Source: Rachycentron canadum (Eukaryota; Chordata; Actinopteri; Carangiformes; Rachycentridae). Taken from it: a DNA stretch of 64,000 bases. Every line of letters begins with the position of its first letter. The stretch's first letter is position 1. Position numbers and translations under genes: made by a program. A model generated the notes under the pieces. That model was given only the letters and a program-made list of their open reading frames with translations. It made no database searches and was not told the DNA's origin. The stretch spans positions 13,016,222 to 13,080,221 of the forward strand of contig CM076654.1 in assembly GCA_038496675.1 (NCBI GenBank), given 5' to 3'. Positions 26,201-40,400 of this stretch are shown here, piece after piece.

Positions 26201-28428
26201 TACTACAATCAAAACACCTGGCTGCATTAGTCATGCTTTTGAATGTGACTTTTTTTTTTCAGACCCAATCGACATAGTGACAGATCCCATCCCCCCTCAT
26301 GAGTACAAAGCAGAGGAAGACCCACGACTCTACAAGTCAGCCAAGACCCAGAGGGGCCCTTTGCAAGACGACTGGATAGAGGAGTACAACAGCAACCCAG
26401 GGAAGACCCCCATCATGTGTGCCTACAAATTGTGCAAAGTGGAGTTCCGCTACTGGGGCATGCAGTCGAAGATTGAACGCTTCATTCATGATGTTGGTGA
26501 GTAAACTGTTACAGAGGTCTTTCAACTAATGTGACAGTTAACTGACACTACTTTTACTAACAGTATGTTTTGACAGGTGTGTTCAGTTTAGAACCAACTG
26601 TATAAACCATAGGATTTTCTGTGTTTCGTGTGTAATATCTCCCCTCTTCTCTCCATAGGACTGAGGAAAGTGATGGTGCGTGCCCACCGGCAGGCCTGGT
26701 GCTGGCAGGATGAGTGGTACGGTCTGACTATTGAGGACATCAGGCAGCTGGAGCTGGAAACCCAGCTGGCCCTGGCCAGGAAGATGGCCCAGTTCAGTCA
26801 GGCAGAGGAGGCTAGCGAGGCCAACGGAGGCGCTCCGTCTCCAGACAAAGACCAGGAGGTTAAAGAAGCGATAAGCTCTATTGAAGCTGAGGAGGTGGTT
26901 GTCAGCTCAGGAGAGACTCTCCAGCCAAGAGGTGTACTAACTAAGCAGTGGTCCACCTCCTCCCGCTCATCCCGCTCATCCAAGAGAGGAGGTGAGGAAC
27001 ATGCCATTGTCACCAGTGCCCTCTGTGTATGACAGTGTGTGAAACTGGCACTGTTGTGAAAGGCATGTCTCATCCCCACATTGTTTTTCATTCTCCTTTA
27101 CTGTAGCTCTGCACGTACGCCTTCCTATACATACTATCACATCTGTATTTACACCTCCTCATGCATTGAAGCTGTATTTGTTCAGTCTGTCAGGTGACTC
27201 CTTTCCACCTTAAAGGCTGAGGTATACTAACAGGCATGTCCACAGTGGAACATAGTATGTGGAGAATCCAACAAGGTCAGGCATCAAGCTAGTGTAAGGC
27301 AAAGTGGCTCTGCTTTTTCTGATGATGTCTTTTTTCATTTCCGTGTAGTTTAAATTGATACAATAGATTCCTATGATTACCTTTTCAATCAAATTCATTA
27401 GTATAATTCCTTCTGGGTTCCATTAATCCAACTAAATTAATTTAGCAGCAAAACAAACAGTGTAATGACTACACCTCCATCAACCTACATAAAATTAAAA
27501 AAAAGTCCAACACATTACAATGGACAACATTTTCTATACAAAGCAGTTCTACACACTGTTACTCCCAAGCTGAATGACACTGAAGAGCCCTGAGCTCAAA
27601 CTGTTGAATTGGTGTTAATAAAATGAAAGACCTTGGGAGCGGCTTCTTAGTTTGCACACTCAGTTTTTTTTTTTTTTTGTTTTAATCTGACCCTGATGGT
27701 AATCAGGATGTTTTTCACTCTGTTGGACTATGTTTACTTATGCCTCTAAATTTTCTGTACTAACCAACTTCCCTCACCTCACCCTTACATCTCGGTGGCT
27801 CTTACCTAGGTTATTTTAGCATTGGCTACGACATCACAAACCACTTGTCCGCACACACCCATTTCCAGTGTCACCCCTACCTCAAGGCAGTGCTCACTGT
27901 AGCTGCCACCTGGACCCTGACTCTCATCCAGTGTGCCTTGTTTCACCCTTGTAACTCCCCCCTGTGGTTTTCTTCTGGGCTATTTTTAGCAGCAGTGCTG
28001 ACATCACAGACCAGAGGAGGCTGACGTTCTTCACAGTGACCCTCCCCTCCACCACTGCTGTTTTCTTCTGTGTGTTGACAGCTACAGCTGTGCCCCCCAC
28101 CCCCACCCCACCCCACCACCCCACTACCAGTCAGCCCCTCAGAGTGACGCCCCCTCTCTTCCTCCGCACTAATGATATATGAGGCATAGACTGACAACGC
28201 ATGACAGACGAGGTCTGCTTTTAGTATGGCCATTTTCCTCAGCTGGCATTTAGTGAACTGTGTTCTTGTAGCCGCGTTACATTAGGCTTCAGTTTTCACA
28301 CACCCCCTGACCACCAAGCAGTCCATCTGTGATGAAGTAATGCACCACAGAGGCTGTTGCATGTTTATATAACACTCTGTGTGTGTGTGTGTGGGGGGGG
28401 GGGGGGATTGTTAAATATTTCTTTGTTG

Positions 28429-28462
<34 letters not shown>

Positions 28463-31400
28463 AAATGGGAAAGAGAGAGGCTGAAACACATGTCCCAAAA
28501 TAACAGTAGTTTTTTTTGCTCATGTGCTTTTTTCCCAGTGAGTCCGTCACGTCACAGCCTCTCAGAGTGGAGGATGCAGAGCATAGCGCGAGACTCAGAC
28601 GACAGCTCGGATGAGGAGTTCTTCGATGCCCATGGTAATCAATTTTAATTCTAAATTAAAGGCAGAAGTTAGATGAAATGTTTATTATGTTCAGTTTTCG
28701 AAGAACCTGCTGGCTCCTGCCTCCTCTGACTCTGCATGCATCTCTTTAACCACAGATCAGTTCTTAAGCTTCCCAGATACCCAGCATGCTTTGGGGCTGC
28801 AGTTGAAGTAGGTGGGGGTGTGGGGCAACACCCTGGCTCTCAGCTGGATGAGTTTGGCCAAGGACACAGGCCAGGTGTCTCATCCTGACATCAAGCTCAA
28901 AAATCACAATCGTTTCTCTCCTTCAGCCACACACACACACACAATATGCCCCCCCAATAATTCACCAGCGTTAATTGTCTTATTTGTCATGATGATGAAA
29001 CAAGAATAAAATCCTGCATGTTGCTGTCATTATTATATCGATACTGATTTTGCTGCACTCAATCGTTTCCACCTGTTACTACTTAAATAAGTCACTGAGA
29101 CTCTGAGTAACTGGAATACAATCATTAGACTGAATGGTGTTGACATCTGGTAATTTATCGTGTGTTGCAGTGTTCATGTTTGTATAGATTAATCACTGTT
29201 GTTGAGTCTCTGAAGTCAAAGCACAACATATCTTATGAAATGACTTGATTAAAGTTATGGCTGCGGTGTCATTAATTAGTATACCCCTCTGTCTCAGTAG
29301 CAGTTAAGTACAGTGATTCCTGTTGAGTTGCTCTTGTGCATATTTCAGTTATATATGATTTACAGTTGTTACTACACTGTAAAGATGACCACATTGAATA
29401 AACATTTATTTAAATAAGGTAAATACATGAGGTTTGTCTAACAAAAAGAACTTGAGATACAGAGTATATGAACATATCTGTTGTATACATAGTGTGTGCT
29501 TTGGTGCCTGGATGAATCACATGATGGAGGTACGCGGATTAAATATGGAAACAGGCTGACTTGGCTCAGATTGCCTTTGATATTGGATTTCTGTCTTTAA
29601 AGTTTGTTTGTAGTTATGGTCATCTTGCAGTAAACATCTATTATAAACACTTGAGATACATGTCCAGGTTTATTTTTATCTCAAAAGTTCCCCTTCTCTG
29701 TGTGGCAGCATGTGAAGTGAAAATGAATAAAGAAAAGATTTAGGAGGATTGCTCATCATAAACACCACATTTGGTTTTATATGGTTTATTGATCAGGGAT
29801 AACGGGACTAATGTGTCTGTTCCAGGTTATTCTTAACATTACGGTGCACACCGTATATACCTGAGGAGCCACAATTTTTCCAGCATGTGTTAAATTTCTG
29901 TATGATTATAAATACATATAAATCAAGTTATTTGCTGATTTAACTTAGGGATGGACTGTTGATAATAACTCTAAATGCCTTGTTCCAGTTTAAGGAAATT
30001 ATTTATAATCAATAAAATGTTTTTAAAAAGTCATTTAATGTTGAATGGACATGTTTCCTTAAAAATTCAACCAATTTATGACTGAATCCTTTAGATGTTT
30101 AAAACGGGAGGATTTGTGATATTTATTCATCATATGACTGCTGTGAAAGTACATGAGATTACATGAGATTTGTACATAAAGTGATTAATGATAAATTGCT
30201 CACACAAACTAGAGTGAACAGGAGGTGGCTGCCTCTTTCTCAGAAATGAAGATACTGGCAGCAAAACAAAAATGTCCAAGGAGAGAAATTATGGGATAAA
30301 AGGGGATATTCTTTTTTAGATCCTGAACCTTGCTTTTTAAATCACAGATTAATGTCTGTGGGTAGATAACACAGACCATTGATATATTTGGATGCATTCA
30401 AAGGCACATGCTACTTTAAAACCTTCTCTCAGTAGGTAATGGTTTACTAAATAGATGTTTTTCTTTTTTGAAAATCCATTATGGTAATAAAGTTGCACCA
30501 TATCTTGTCCACTGTCTCCCAGCACACATGTATGTGCCAAAATACACTCATCAGTATTAGATGAAAATATACCTCATACTTCAAACATGAAAACATCCAG
30601 CATGGTGTGTATTTGATGGCCACCACAGTGAGTGTGGCTTTGCATCAAGCAATTAGATGATCTATTCATTAACAGTGTTTTTGGGAAAGCTTGAGACCAT
30701 CCCTTCATGTTTGTCAGCCCTTTCATTGTATAACTGAAAAAGCAAATGTAACTCATACAACCCTGTCAATCACTATAAAGCAGTTATGCTGTGGCACGTT
30801 TTAAGCCCTGAATGAAACGTACTTTAGTTGAAAATGAATCCTCTTGTGTTTCCTCTGCAGAGGATCTCTCAGACGGTGAGGAGGTCTTCCCAAAGGAAAT
30901 CGCCAAGTGGAATTCCAACGACCTCATGGACAAAATTGAAGCCACAGATGCAGAGGAAACTCCTGGTATGATGAAAACCATACAAACACTTCATCACAGA
31001 AAGTGGCAGTGCTGTCGGACTTTAAGAGTGTGTTCGTGTGTATGTTTTCAGGTGAGCTGTTCAAGGAAATGACAGTGGACTATGAAAGTGCAACCAGTGA
31101 GGAAAGATTAGATGAGGTATGTGTGGTAGACATTGAGTATGTATGTACAAAACAATCCTAACCAGCCTCCTCTGAAGCAGAAACATATGTAAAATTAATG
31201 TTCCTGAAGAACCATCTAAAGACAATGCCCTTCAGGCCCCAAGGCTTTCCTTAAGCTTGATTTCATTTTAGTTATGCTTTTATAATTTAAAAAAAAAAAA
31301 AGGCTTTTTATTCAGAGGATACGAGAAGGGCTGTTTGTCCCTGAGCCTCTCCGTCCTCTTGTGTTCAGATGCGTGTTAGCGGCCAAGCAGATAGCTCTCC

Positions 31401-34400
31401 CATTCCCACCATCATGGTAACGAGGCACCAGTCAGTAAGTAAACATTTTGGTCCCAGTGCACTGTGGACTTCAGTAGCTCTACAGAGACCTCCGACCCCC
31501 GTGAGCAAACCCAGTACTTACCGCCCCTGCCCCTTTCCCTGCTGTTGCCCAAAACCATGTGTACTCCTAAACCTCATCACCCTCTGTTCGAGTCCTGTGT
31601 ACCTGCAGCTGTGGCATTGAGTGAACATAAAGTGAACATAAAATGTGAAGTTTTGGATCAGTGTGTAAGACAAAACTACACATTGTATTGTTTTATCTAA
31701 ATGTGTCTTGTCCTCAGGAAGCATTGTCATTGTTTGCTGTTAGTTGAACAGTTGTGCAGGTGGAGTGCAGGTTGGCTTTGTTTTGTTTCCTCTCATGGTC
31801 CTGAGCCCTCTGTGGTTTGTTGTGTGGCCCATGCTTGAAGAGATGGACACCAATAATCGGAAGAAATGACTAACAAATCTGATTCTCCAATTGTAGAGGC
31901 ATTATTGTTAATCTGTAACCCCCCCACTACACACACACTCAGTAAGCATGCTTTTTTTAAACTGTCTTTGGCCATGCTAATAAAGAGGATGTTCTTATAA
32001 GTAAATACTCTACTAATTCAGCATTCTCCAAAAGCTGTTGCTCAGTGTTTCCACCCATCACCCTTCTTTTAATTCCTCAGGAGAGCTCGTCCCAGCAGTG
32101 CCTGCAGCCTTCCAAGATCCATGTGCTGATCTTGGTTCTGCACGGAGGGAACATCCTGGATACGGGTGGAGGGGACCAAAACAGCAAGCAGGCAGACGTC
32201 AACACGATTAGTACGGCTTTTGACACAGTCATGCGTGTTCACTACCCTGCTGCGCTGGGACGCATTGCCATCCGCTTGGTGCCCTGCCCTGCCATCTGTG
32301 CCGAGGCCTTCTACTTGGTGTCCAAGTAAGAGAACACACACGGAGATGTTTTTTTCCAGGCAAACATTGTAGATAGCGAGGTTCCTGTTTATTGACTGTG
32401 ACTGCTGTTTGCTGTTGATGGAAAAGGTCCAGGTGCAGCTCGTGACCATCACCCCCGTTTCCTGTGTTTATTTCGTCAAACTCCTCTGTGGATGTTTTGG
32501 ACTTTAAAGTATGTTCTTGATTGGATTTTGTCTGTTTTTGTCTCCTGGGGCAGCCTGAGCCCTTATAGCTATGATGAGGGTTGTCTGTCCAGCAGCCAGG
32601 ATCACATCCCACTGGCAGCTCTGCCCCTCCTGGCCACGTCTGCTCCACAGTACCAGGAGGCTGTGGCCACTGTCATCGTCAGAGCCAATCAGGTTTATGC
32701 AGATTTTATAAAGTCTCTGGACGGGTCTGCTTTCTCTGGCCAGGTCAGTTCCTTTCTTGTAAAGTTATTAGTACTGTTCTGTTCTCTGATACCAACAAGT
32801 GTGTTTTTTGGTCTTTCCAAAGATTTATGTATATAATATATGTATATAATTGTGGCATCAATGCTGAGCCAAGTCTTTACATTAGCTGTTACATTTTATG
32901 TCATATGTATCTATATACTTATGCTAATTGAAACGCACCCATTTAACCATAAACACCTACATAGGTTCTTTTTTTATGTTAACATCCCATTTTGATGATT
33001 TGGTGTGCCAAACATATTGTTTATGATCCCTGATCTCTCTAGGTTTGCCTAATAGGGGACTGTGTGGGAGGAATCTTGGGATTTGATGCTTTGTGCAGCA
33101 GCAATCAGACAGTAAATGAAAGCCAGAACAGCAGTCGAAGGGGCAGTGTTGTCAGTGTACAGGTACGAGACATGCAGTGTGGTGATTACTTATCTTAGCT
33201 CATCAAAATCATAAAAACATAAAACACAAATTTTAACGTTCTCCCCTTCTGAGGGGATTTATTTATTCATTAGGATAAAATCATTTATGGACATTTTCTT
33301 AAGCGCTTTCTTAAATTTTCATCACAAATATTCTTGAATTGCCCCCCAGGATCAGGACCTCCTCTCTCCTGGCATCATTGTCAACAGCGGGCATGGATCA
33401 TCTTCTCCAACCCTGGAGGGAAGCCGCCACCTCAGTCGCAGTAACATAGACATCCCTCGCGCCAGTACAGGTGACGATACCAAGAGACAATTGCCACGCA
33501 AGAGGAGTGATTCCTCCACCTACGAACTGGACACAATAAAACAACACCAGGCCTTCCTGTCCAGGTGTGTGGCATGCAGGATGACAAACATCACTAACTG
33601 CAAGATAGAACAGCATTCAGTCCTTGTTTCATTTGTACTGTCAGTGTGATTTATTTTTAGGCCTGTGTAAGGAAATGACTTTGTGATGTCCTTTCAGTTT
33701 ACACTCGAGTGTCTTGCGAAGTGATGCAGCTTCACGTAGGTCAAGCAGCAGCACTATGCTTGATGGAAGCTCCCTAGGGAAGTTTGACTTTGAAGTGTCA
33801 GACTTTTTCCTCTTTGGCTCTCCACTGGGCTTGGTACTCGCCCTGAGAAAGACTGTCATTCCTATGTTGGATGGTAAGTTACTTCATACAGAGGAATGCA
33901 ATGTTTGCTATAATGTAACCAATGATAGCAAACATTGTTTATGTAAAAAAGAACAGGTCAAATGTCCGTTCTCTAAAACTGCAAATGGTTTGCCTCAGGT
34001 GGAGATGCACTTATTTTTACTTTGACCTATTGAGGACAAGCCTGCAAAGTAGTTTTAAATTGTGTATATTTAGTTGGTATTATCAATAAAATGCTAGCAG
34101 ACCTTGGGTTTTGATATTGCATAATTTTTCCATCTGAATTAAAGGTCCTCCCATCAGCTCTTCCCTCTCCTTTCTTATGTCTTTGGATCACTTCCTCCCT
34201 CTAGTGGCCCAGCTGCGCCCTGCCTGTCAGCAGGTCTATAACCTGTTCCACCCAGCCGACCCTTCAGCCTCCCGTCTGGAGCCTCTACTGGAGAGGAAAT
34301 TTCACCTGCTGCCTCCTTTCAATGTGCCCCGTTACCAGCGCTTCCCCCTGGGAGATGGAAACTCTGCCCTACTGGGTGAGCACTCTGCCACATGATATAT

Positions 34401-37400
34401 GACAGCCATGATTTACAGTGTTGGATTCACATGTACAGACACAAATGCAGAATTTGCTATAATGAAGTGGCTGTTTTATTTTCTCCTTTTAACTTAATAT
34501 CACATCTGCTGACACTTCAGACACTGTCCCATTTCCCATGAATGCATGCTATAGACAACACGTGCCTTGAAGATGCTTCAGTAGCACACTTTGAGTTCCT
34601 TCACACAGAGTAAACATTGCCTCAGAGAAAAATGAAACATTTTTCTACTGTTTGCCTCTTTTGTGAAGCAGTTGATTCATCTAAATGTGGTCATAGTCCT
34701 GCTGGTTTCTGTTCAGACTGGTCATTATAGTAGAGTAACCCTTAGATCCTTACGCTGCCCTTTTTTTACACAAATCCCTGCCCGTGATTTACCAAGAAAA
34801 AGGACACAGAAATTATTAAGGTAGCTAACGAGCAGAGATTTTTTTCTAGGATGAAATAGCATCCACCACTGAAGCAGGGACCAGGGCTTATTAAAGGTTT
34901 TCATAGCAGGTGATAAGAATGAAGATATTCCTTAATGACTTCAGGCCGGGTTTTTGATGTGTCAGAGCCTCAAAGGTGTTAGCTTTTATTAAATGAGCTG
35001 TTACTGAACCTCATCAGGTTTGCCTCGTGTCACTAATTGACAGAGATTTCAATACTGATGAAGTTTTAAAGACAAATTCAACCTCATTTTTGAGTTGCTA
35101 CCAGCTGTCAGGGCCGTTACAGTGTGATATGACACTAAATGACCAAGAAGCAATTGTGGTTCAAATAAGTGGGCTTGACTAAGGGCTTGACTCTGCTTTC
35201 TTGTCTCATGTTCAGCTGTTCTTGCTTCATATGTTTTTGTGTCTTCCTTGTCTTCTTTCCTTCTTCCTCTCTTGGCCTCCTGTCCCCATATCTGCGTACC
35301 TGGCTCTCTACCTCTAAAACCCCTCCTGACCTCTGCCCCCTCTGCCCCTCCACCTCCCTCTATAGTGGAGACAGTCCAGAGCAACGCTCAGCTGCTACTT
35401 GACAGCGGGCCTCCCCTGTCCCTTCGCTGTCAGGAGACCATCAGTGAGACCTGCATCCCTGTGCCTGTGCTAAACTGGCAGGAGGGCTCCCTCAAAGCCA
35501 CACCTGCCACTATGGAGTGTGTGTAGCCTCTCCCATTCACCTGTATCTGTCTGCATCCCCCATTTACTGTTTCTTTTGTGTGTTTATTCCATCCCTCCTC
35601 CTCATGTCCAAGATGCTCAGATTTATATTGACCACATGTTCTCCCTGAGTATTCCCATCACTGTTGTTTCAAGAATCTAGACCTGCAGTCCTGTTTCTCT
35701 AAACATCCAGACAAAGATAGATAGACCAGTATATTTACTGCACATATTGATTTGCTAGTCTTCCATCTAGTCTTTTATTTAAATTACTTTGTGTAGGTGT
35801 TTTTACTTAACTGGTTGAATTCTTAGCTCATTTGGATTTTATGGTTTTAAATAGAACTAATTGTACATTGTTACAACGTGCCATGGAAATACTTTGGAAA
35901 AAATGTAATGAGCATCTCATGGTGTTTGCCATCATATATTCATGTCTCATTCAGTCTTTGGAGGATGCAAGCATTTGTGTTTGTGCTGTGGATTTTAGGG
36001 CAGGTTTTAGTGTGTCTGCATCACTTCCATAATATCAGATTGATGTTGGCAGAGGGTACTTCTACAGTCACCTGTGTTTCAAGACAGGTTTTATTTTGAA
36101 TTTTGTGCTGCTTTTGATGTTGTGTTTGCACAGTGTAATTTGAGCCCTATTTATACATCCTGAGTATAATGTGTACTACTATGTTTTTCTTTGTGATAAT
36201 GGTCAGTGGTCATTGAATTTTATAAAATGTGTAGCACAATTTCAAAACATTTTATATAATTATAACATTATATAATTAACAATTAGATAAAAATCACCTT
36301 CATCAGAGATACTAACACACGGATGTGACTGTAACAGATGTGGACATTTGTGATTTTACATTCACTAAGTATTTTATGTTCATATTCTTGTGTTTCCACT
36401 GGGTTGGTTACAGAAATCTGACCTTGGCCACCATGTGGCCACCTTGTGGTTTCACGTGTCCTCTGAAACCATGGTGCCTGCCGTCACATTTCTCTCCTGC
36501 TGCCCTAACTCACATCTCCCTCCTCCCATCACTGTGAGCTCCCCTTACCTGTGTCTCTGTCTAATGGGATCTCGTTGTTTCGGCTCAATAGCGGATGTTG
36601 TTCAGTCTCATGGTGGTGTCTTCATGGACAGTTCGTACCCCTCATCCCCTGTAACGGGCCCCCTCTCCCGGGGCCAGCGGAGGGCCAGTGAGGTCAGCAT
36701 TGCCAGCCAGGTCTCAGGAATGGCAGACAGTTACACTGCCACCAACATAGCCAACAGTAAGTGTTCTCAATACCAACCAGTGTCTCTTTCTCTCTTCCTT
36801 CCACTCACACAAACACAAAGTAGTTATTCTCCTCTCTTTTAGTCCAACTTTTCTCTATTATTCTGTCTAGTTTCTCCTCACTCATCTTCTCTCTCTCAAC
36901 TCATTTACTCTGACTCCACACACACATCCCGCACTCCAGCTGGAGCAGTCAAGTCAGCCAGGTAGACAACAACTATCCCGCTCCTATTGCTACTTCTGCT
37001 TAGCCAGACTTCACACCTGCACTAAATGGCGTGTCATTGAGGGCGTATGTCCCTTTTCATGTTTAGAGTCCCAAGCAGAGTCCTGAAGAAGAGGAAGCTT
37101 AGTGCAGTTCCACTGTCTGTCTTACTCTTATCCACTGTCTAAATGTAAATGCAATGAACGAGTGCTGCATTTATCTAATGTTGTAATGCATGTGGACACC
37201 TGCCTCCCTCAGCCATTCCTGCATTGTTCACTCCCTATTGCAATGTTTGCTGAGTGAACCAGTACTCTGTTTCTTGTTTGTTTGACTGTCCTCCAAAGTC
37301 TTTCCTCCCCCACTCTTTCTCTTCTATTTGTTACCTGAACATTTATTTGTACTTCCCATTACTCTTCTGAACATTGCTGATTTAGCAGCTACTCTACAAC

Positions 37401-40400
37401 CCTGGAGATGCATCTGAACTAATTATGGCAGATTATGGCTCTGCTCCTGCAACACCAGAGCGTCAGAAGATCTTCCACAGCATCACCCTACTCCTATACC
37501 TTAACTGTTATTAACACTGTAATTTTTCAGCTTTGACATTCACACTTATCTTCAAGGCCACACACTGACACTGGACACATCCCAAAATCACTCTTCAAAC
37601 TGTTCAAATTGTCATAAACTGTCACATACCAACTTGCGTCAATTTTTTCATGTGGTTTCTTTGTCTTTGTTTTCTCCCCATAGCCAAATCATGCCAAATT
37701 AACCAATCCAAAAAGTTCAGCCTTTTGTCCCAACTCGCCCTATCATCACAAAATAAATTCTTCCTGAAAAGTCCTCCTAAGTCCCGTAAGAAAGCAAAGA
37801 CTGGCCAGGCCCCAGGATCACCTGATGCAGATCTAGTGGCAGAGCTGGATGGTGAGGCAGACTCTATTGATGGCATAAGTCCTACTGGCCAGTACGAGAA
37901 CTGCCTGTCACCGGGCCTGGACTGTGCTATATCTGATCTGGTCTCACTGGACTCCCAGGCTGAAGTGGAGCAAGGTATATTTCTAAGGGATGGGACTACT
38001 GAAATCAGCATGAGACTGCAGGTCTTTTCCTTGTGCTGTTCTATATTCTGCACAATCCAAAAACTTTGTTTTTGCTGCTCTTCCCTAAAGCCCCTATTTC
38101 CTCCCATTTACTTGTTTTCTTTCAAAACTGAATTGAAGATTGAATGAAGATTCAAGGCTGTCACCTCCACTGATGAGATTTAATGCATACGTTCTGATTT
38201 TTCTACTTCCTTTCAAATCCATGATCTTTTCTATTGCCTATACTAACACGAATAACCCTTTTCATTTGCTCATATAATCACCTAACAAAATTTTTCTAAT
38301 TTCTTTTCTTGAATTCCAGCATTTGATTTTCTTTTTAGTAACAATTATAAACTCCTTCCTTTCCCCCCTGTAGCTGAAGAACTACTGGGATCGGTGATGA
38401 TTGTTGTTAAGGACTGAAATAATCATTTTACTTTAGCCTCAGGGGTGTTGCACCTCTGCCTGGCATCACAAACCTCCCACTGAAAGTTTCATCTTACATC
38501 TCTGCACCCTATTCACTCCATTCCCGTCACAGTTGCAGCACGTTGGTGGGGCACAAAGCGGCTGGACTTTGCTCTGTATTGCCCCGATGCTCTGACCGCT
38601 TTCCCCACAGTGGCATTACCACACCTCTTCCACGCATCATACTGGGAGTCCACTGATGTTGTATCTTTTCTCCTGAGACAGGTGAGTAAACATTGCAATA
38701 CATGCCCTTCTTTATGGCCTGTTAATATATAACCTCCAGGCAAAAAGTCCTCATTGAAATGTCCCCTGTAGGTCATGAGGCATGAAAACTCCAGCATCCT
38801 GGAACTTGATGGAAAAGAAGTGTCTGAATTCACCCCCTCCAAACCTCGAGAGAAATGGCTCCGCAAGAGGACTCATGTAAAGATCAGGGTAGGCATCAGA
38901 TCTACAAATGAAGCCAGTTTCTGGGCTGCTTTCTTTCTAATGTCAACACCCTGGGTTAAAACCTGCCCCTTAACTTTGGGGTTTATAACCAAATTTCCTC
39001 ACATGTTTAAAAACACACAAACTCTCAGCTACATTTCAATGTCTTTCACTCTTATGACAGAATGTGACGGCCAACCACCGGGTGAATGATGCTGTGTTTA
39101 CTGAAGACAGCCAGCAGGTTGTGACAGGTCGTTTCATGTATGGCCCCCTTGATATGGTGACTTTGGCCGGGGAGAAGGTGAGCTCTCCTGTAGCAGCACA
39201 CGGTCTGATATCTGTAATGTCTTTTTTTTTTTTTTTTTTGTGAGAACTAATTTTTCTATTGAAAGCTTATGTTTGTTTTTCACTCCTGTCCAGGTCGACC
39301 TCCACATCATGACCCAGCCTCCATCAGGAGAATGGGTTTACTTCAACACAGAGGTGACCAACAGTAGTGGCCGTGTGTCTTTTATCATCCCAGAAGACAA
39401 GCGTCTGGGCATCGGAGTCTACCCTGTTAAAATGGTTGTCAGGTGAGATTAATTTGGTACCTTTTCAATTCACCAACCCTAATGGTGGGTTTTATTGAAT
39501 TTATTTATTTTACAGCATTTATTATTATTATGTCCTCAGGGTGAATTTCAAGAAAACATTTTTTTAACCCTCTTTTTACTGTTGGCTGTTCTTTTTATTC
39601 TCTCAGAGGTGACCACACATTTGCAGACAGTTACTTGACCGTTATACCACGTGGCACAGAGTTTGTGGTTTTCAGTATTGATGGGTCTTTTGCTGCCAGT
39701 GTGTCGATCATGGGCAGTGACCCCAAAGTGCGGGCAGGAGCTGTGGATGTTGTCAGGTATGCGGTCTTCTTTGATTTGAAGTTTGGAGAGATCCCTCCAG
39801 ATAGAGGTACATAAGATGTGATGTTGTTATTTATATCTTGTATGTTGTCTGGTTGTTCCTCGTTGTAGGCACTGGCAGGATTTAGGCTATTTGATCATCT
39901 ATGTGACAGGACGTCCAGACATGCAGAAGCAGCGGGTAGTGGCTTGGTTGTCTCAGCATAACTTCCCCCATGGCATCGTCTCCTTCTGTGATGGCTTGGT
40001 CCACGACCCGCTCAGACACAAGGCCAACTTCCTCAAGTCCTTGACAGAGGTCAGATTTACAGGAGAATTCAGGGGGCTCTATGTGCAACTTTCTGAGCAC
40101 TATAGATTGTGTATGTGTGGTCTTAATCTTTGGGGAATTATTAAATATAAAGAATATCCTTTTAGAGGAGAAAATCAACAAAACTGACATGGGGTTAATA
40201 TGTGGAACATATTTAGTAGTTAATTATGATTCAGGGCCAAACTGTTCTCTTATTCATCTGACTGATTTCAGGCTCACATGAAGATTTTTGCTGGCTATGG
40301 ATCAACCAAAGACATCTCAGTCTACACCTCCATTGGCCTCCCTCCCTCCCAAATATACATTGTCGGCAGACCCTCCAAGAAGATGCAGCACCAGTGCCAG

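Larger units (their letters stand above)
20291..26991 (+). other. pitpnm2: PITP lipid-exchange domain exons (pitpnm2 exons 1-5)
   Basis: Exons 1-5 encode residues 1-327. They begin with MLIKEYRIPMPMSVEEYRIA and end in a Ser/Arg-rich linker. Thr59 and Lys61 in QYTHKVYH align with the PITP-alpha residues that bind the inositol headgroup. The family blocks SWFRSILPKAALRVEEESWN and CKVEFRYWGMQSKIERF are intact, as is the RAHRQAWCWQDEWYG segment near residue 235. All residues expected for a functional lipid pocket that I can check are present. Confidence 0.9.

Noticed and set aside
35049..35384. 111-codon minus-strand frame rich in Glu/Arg
   Set aside because: Shadow of a pyrimidine-rich intron tract and of pitpnm2 exon 16 on the plus strand.
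38374..38393. 20-base candidate pitpnm2 micro-exon (CCTGTAG acceptor, GTGATG donor)
   Set aside because: Splice signals exist, but 20 bases would shift the frame between exons 18 and 19, which already join in phase to give conserved VAARWWG.
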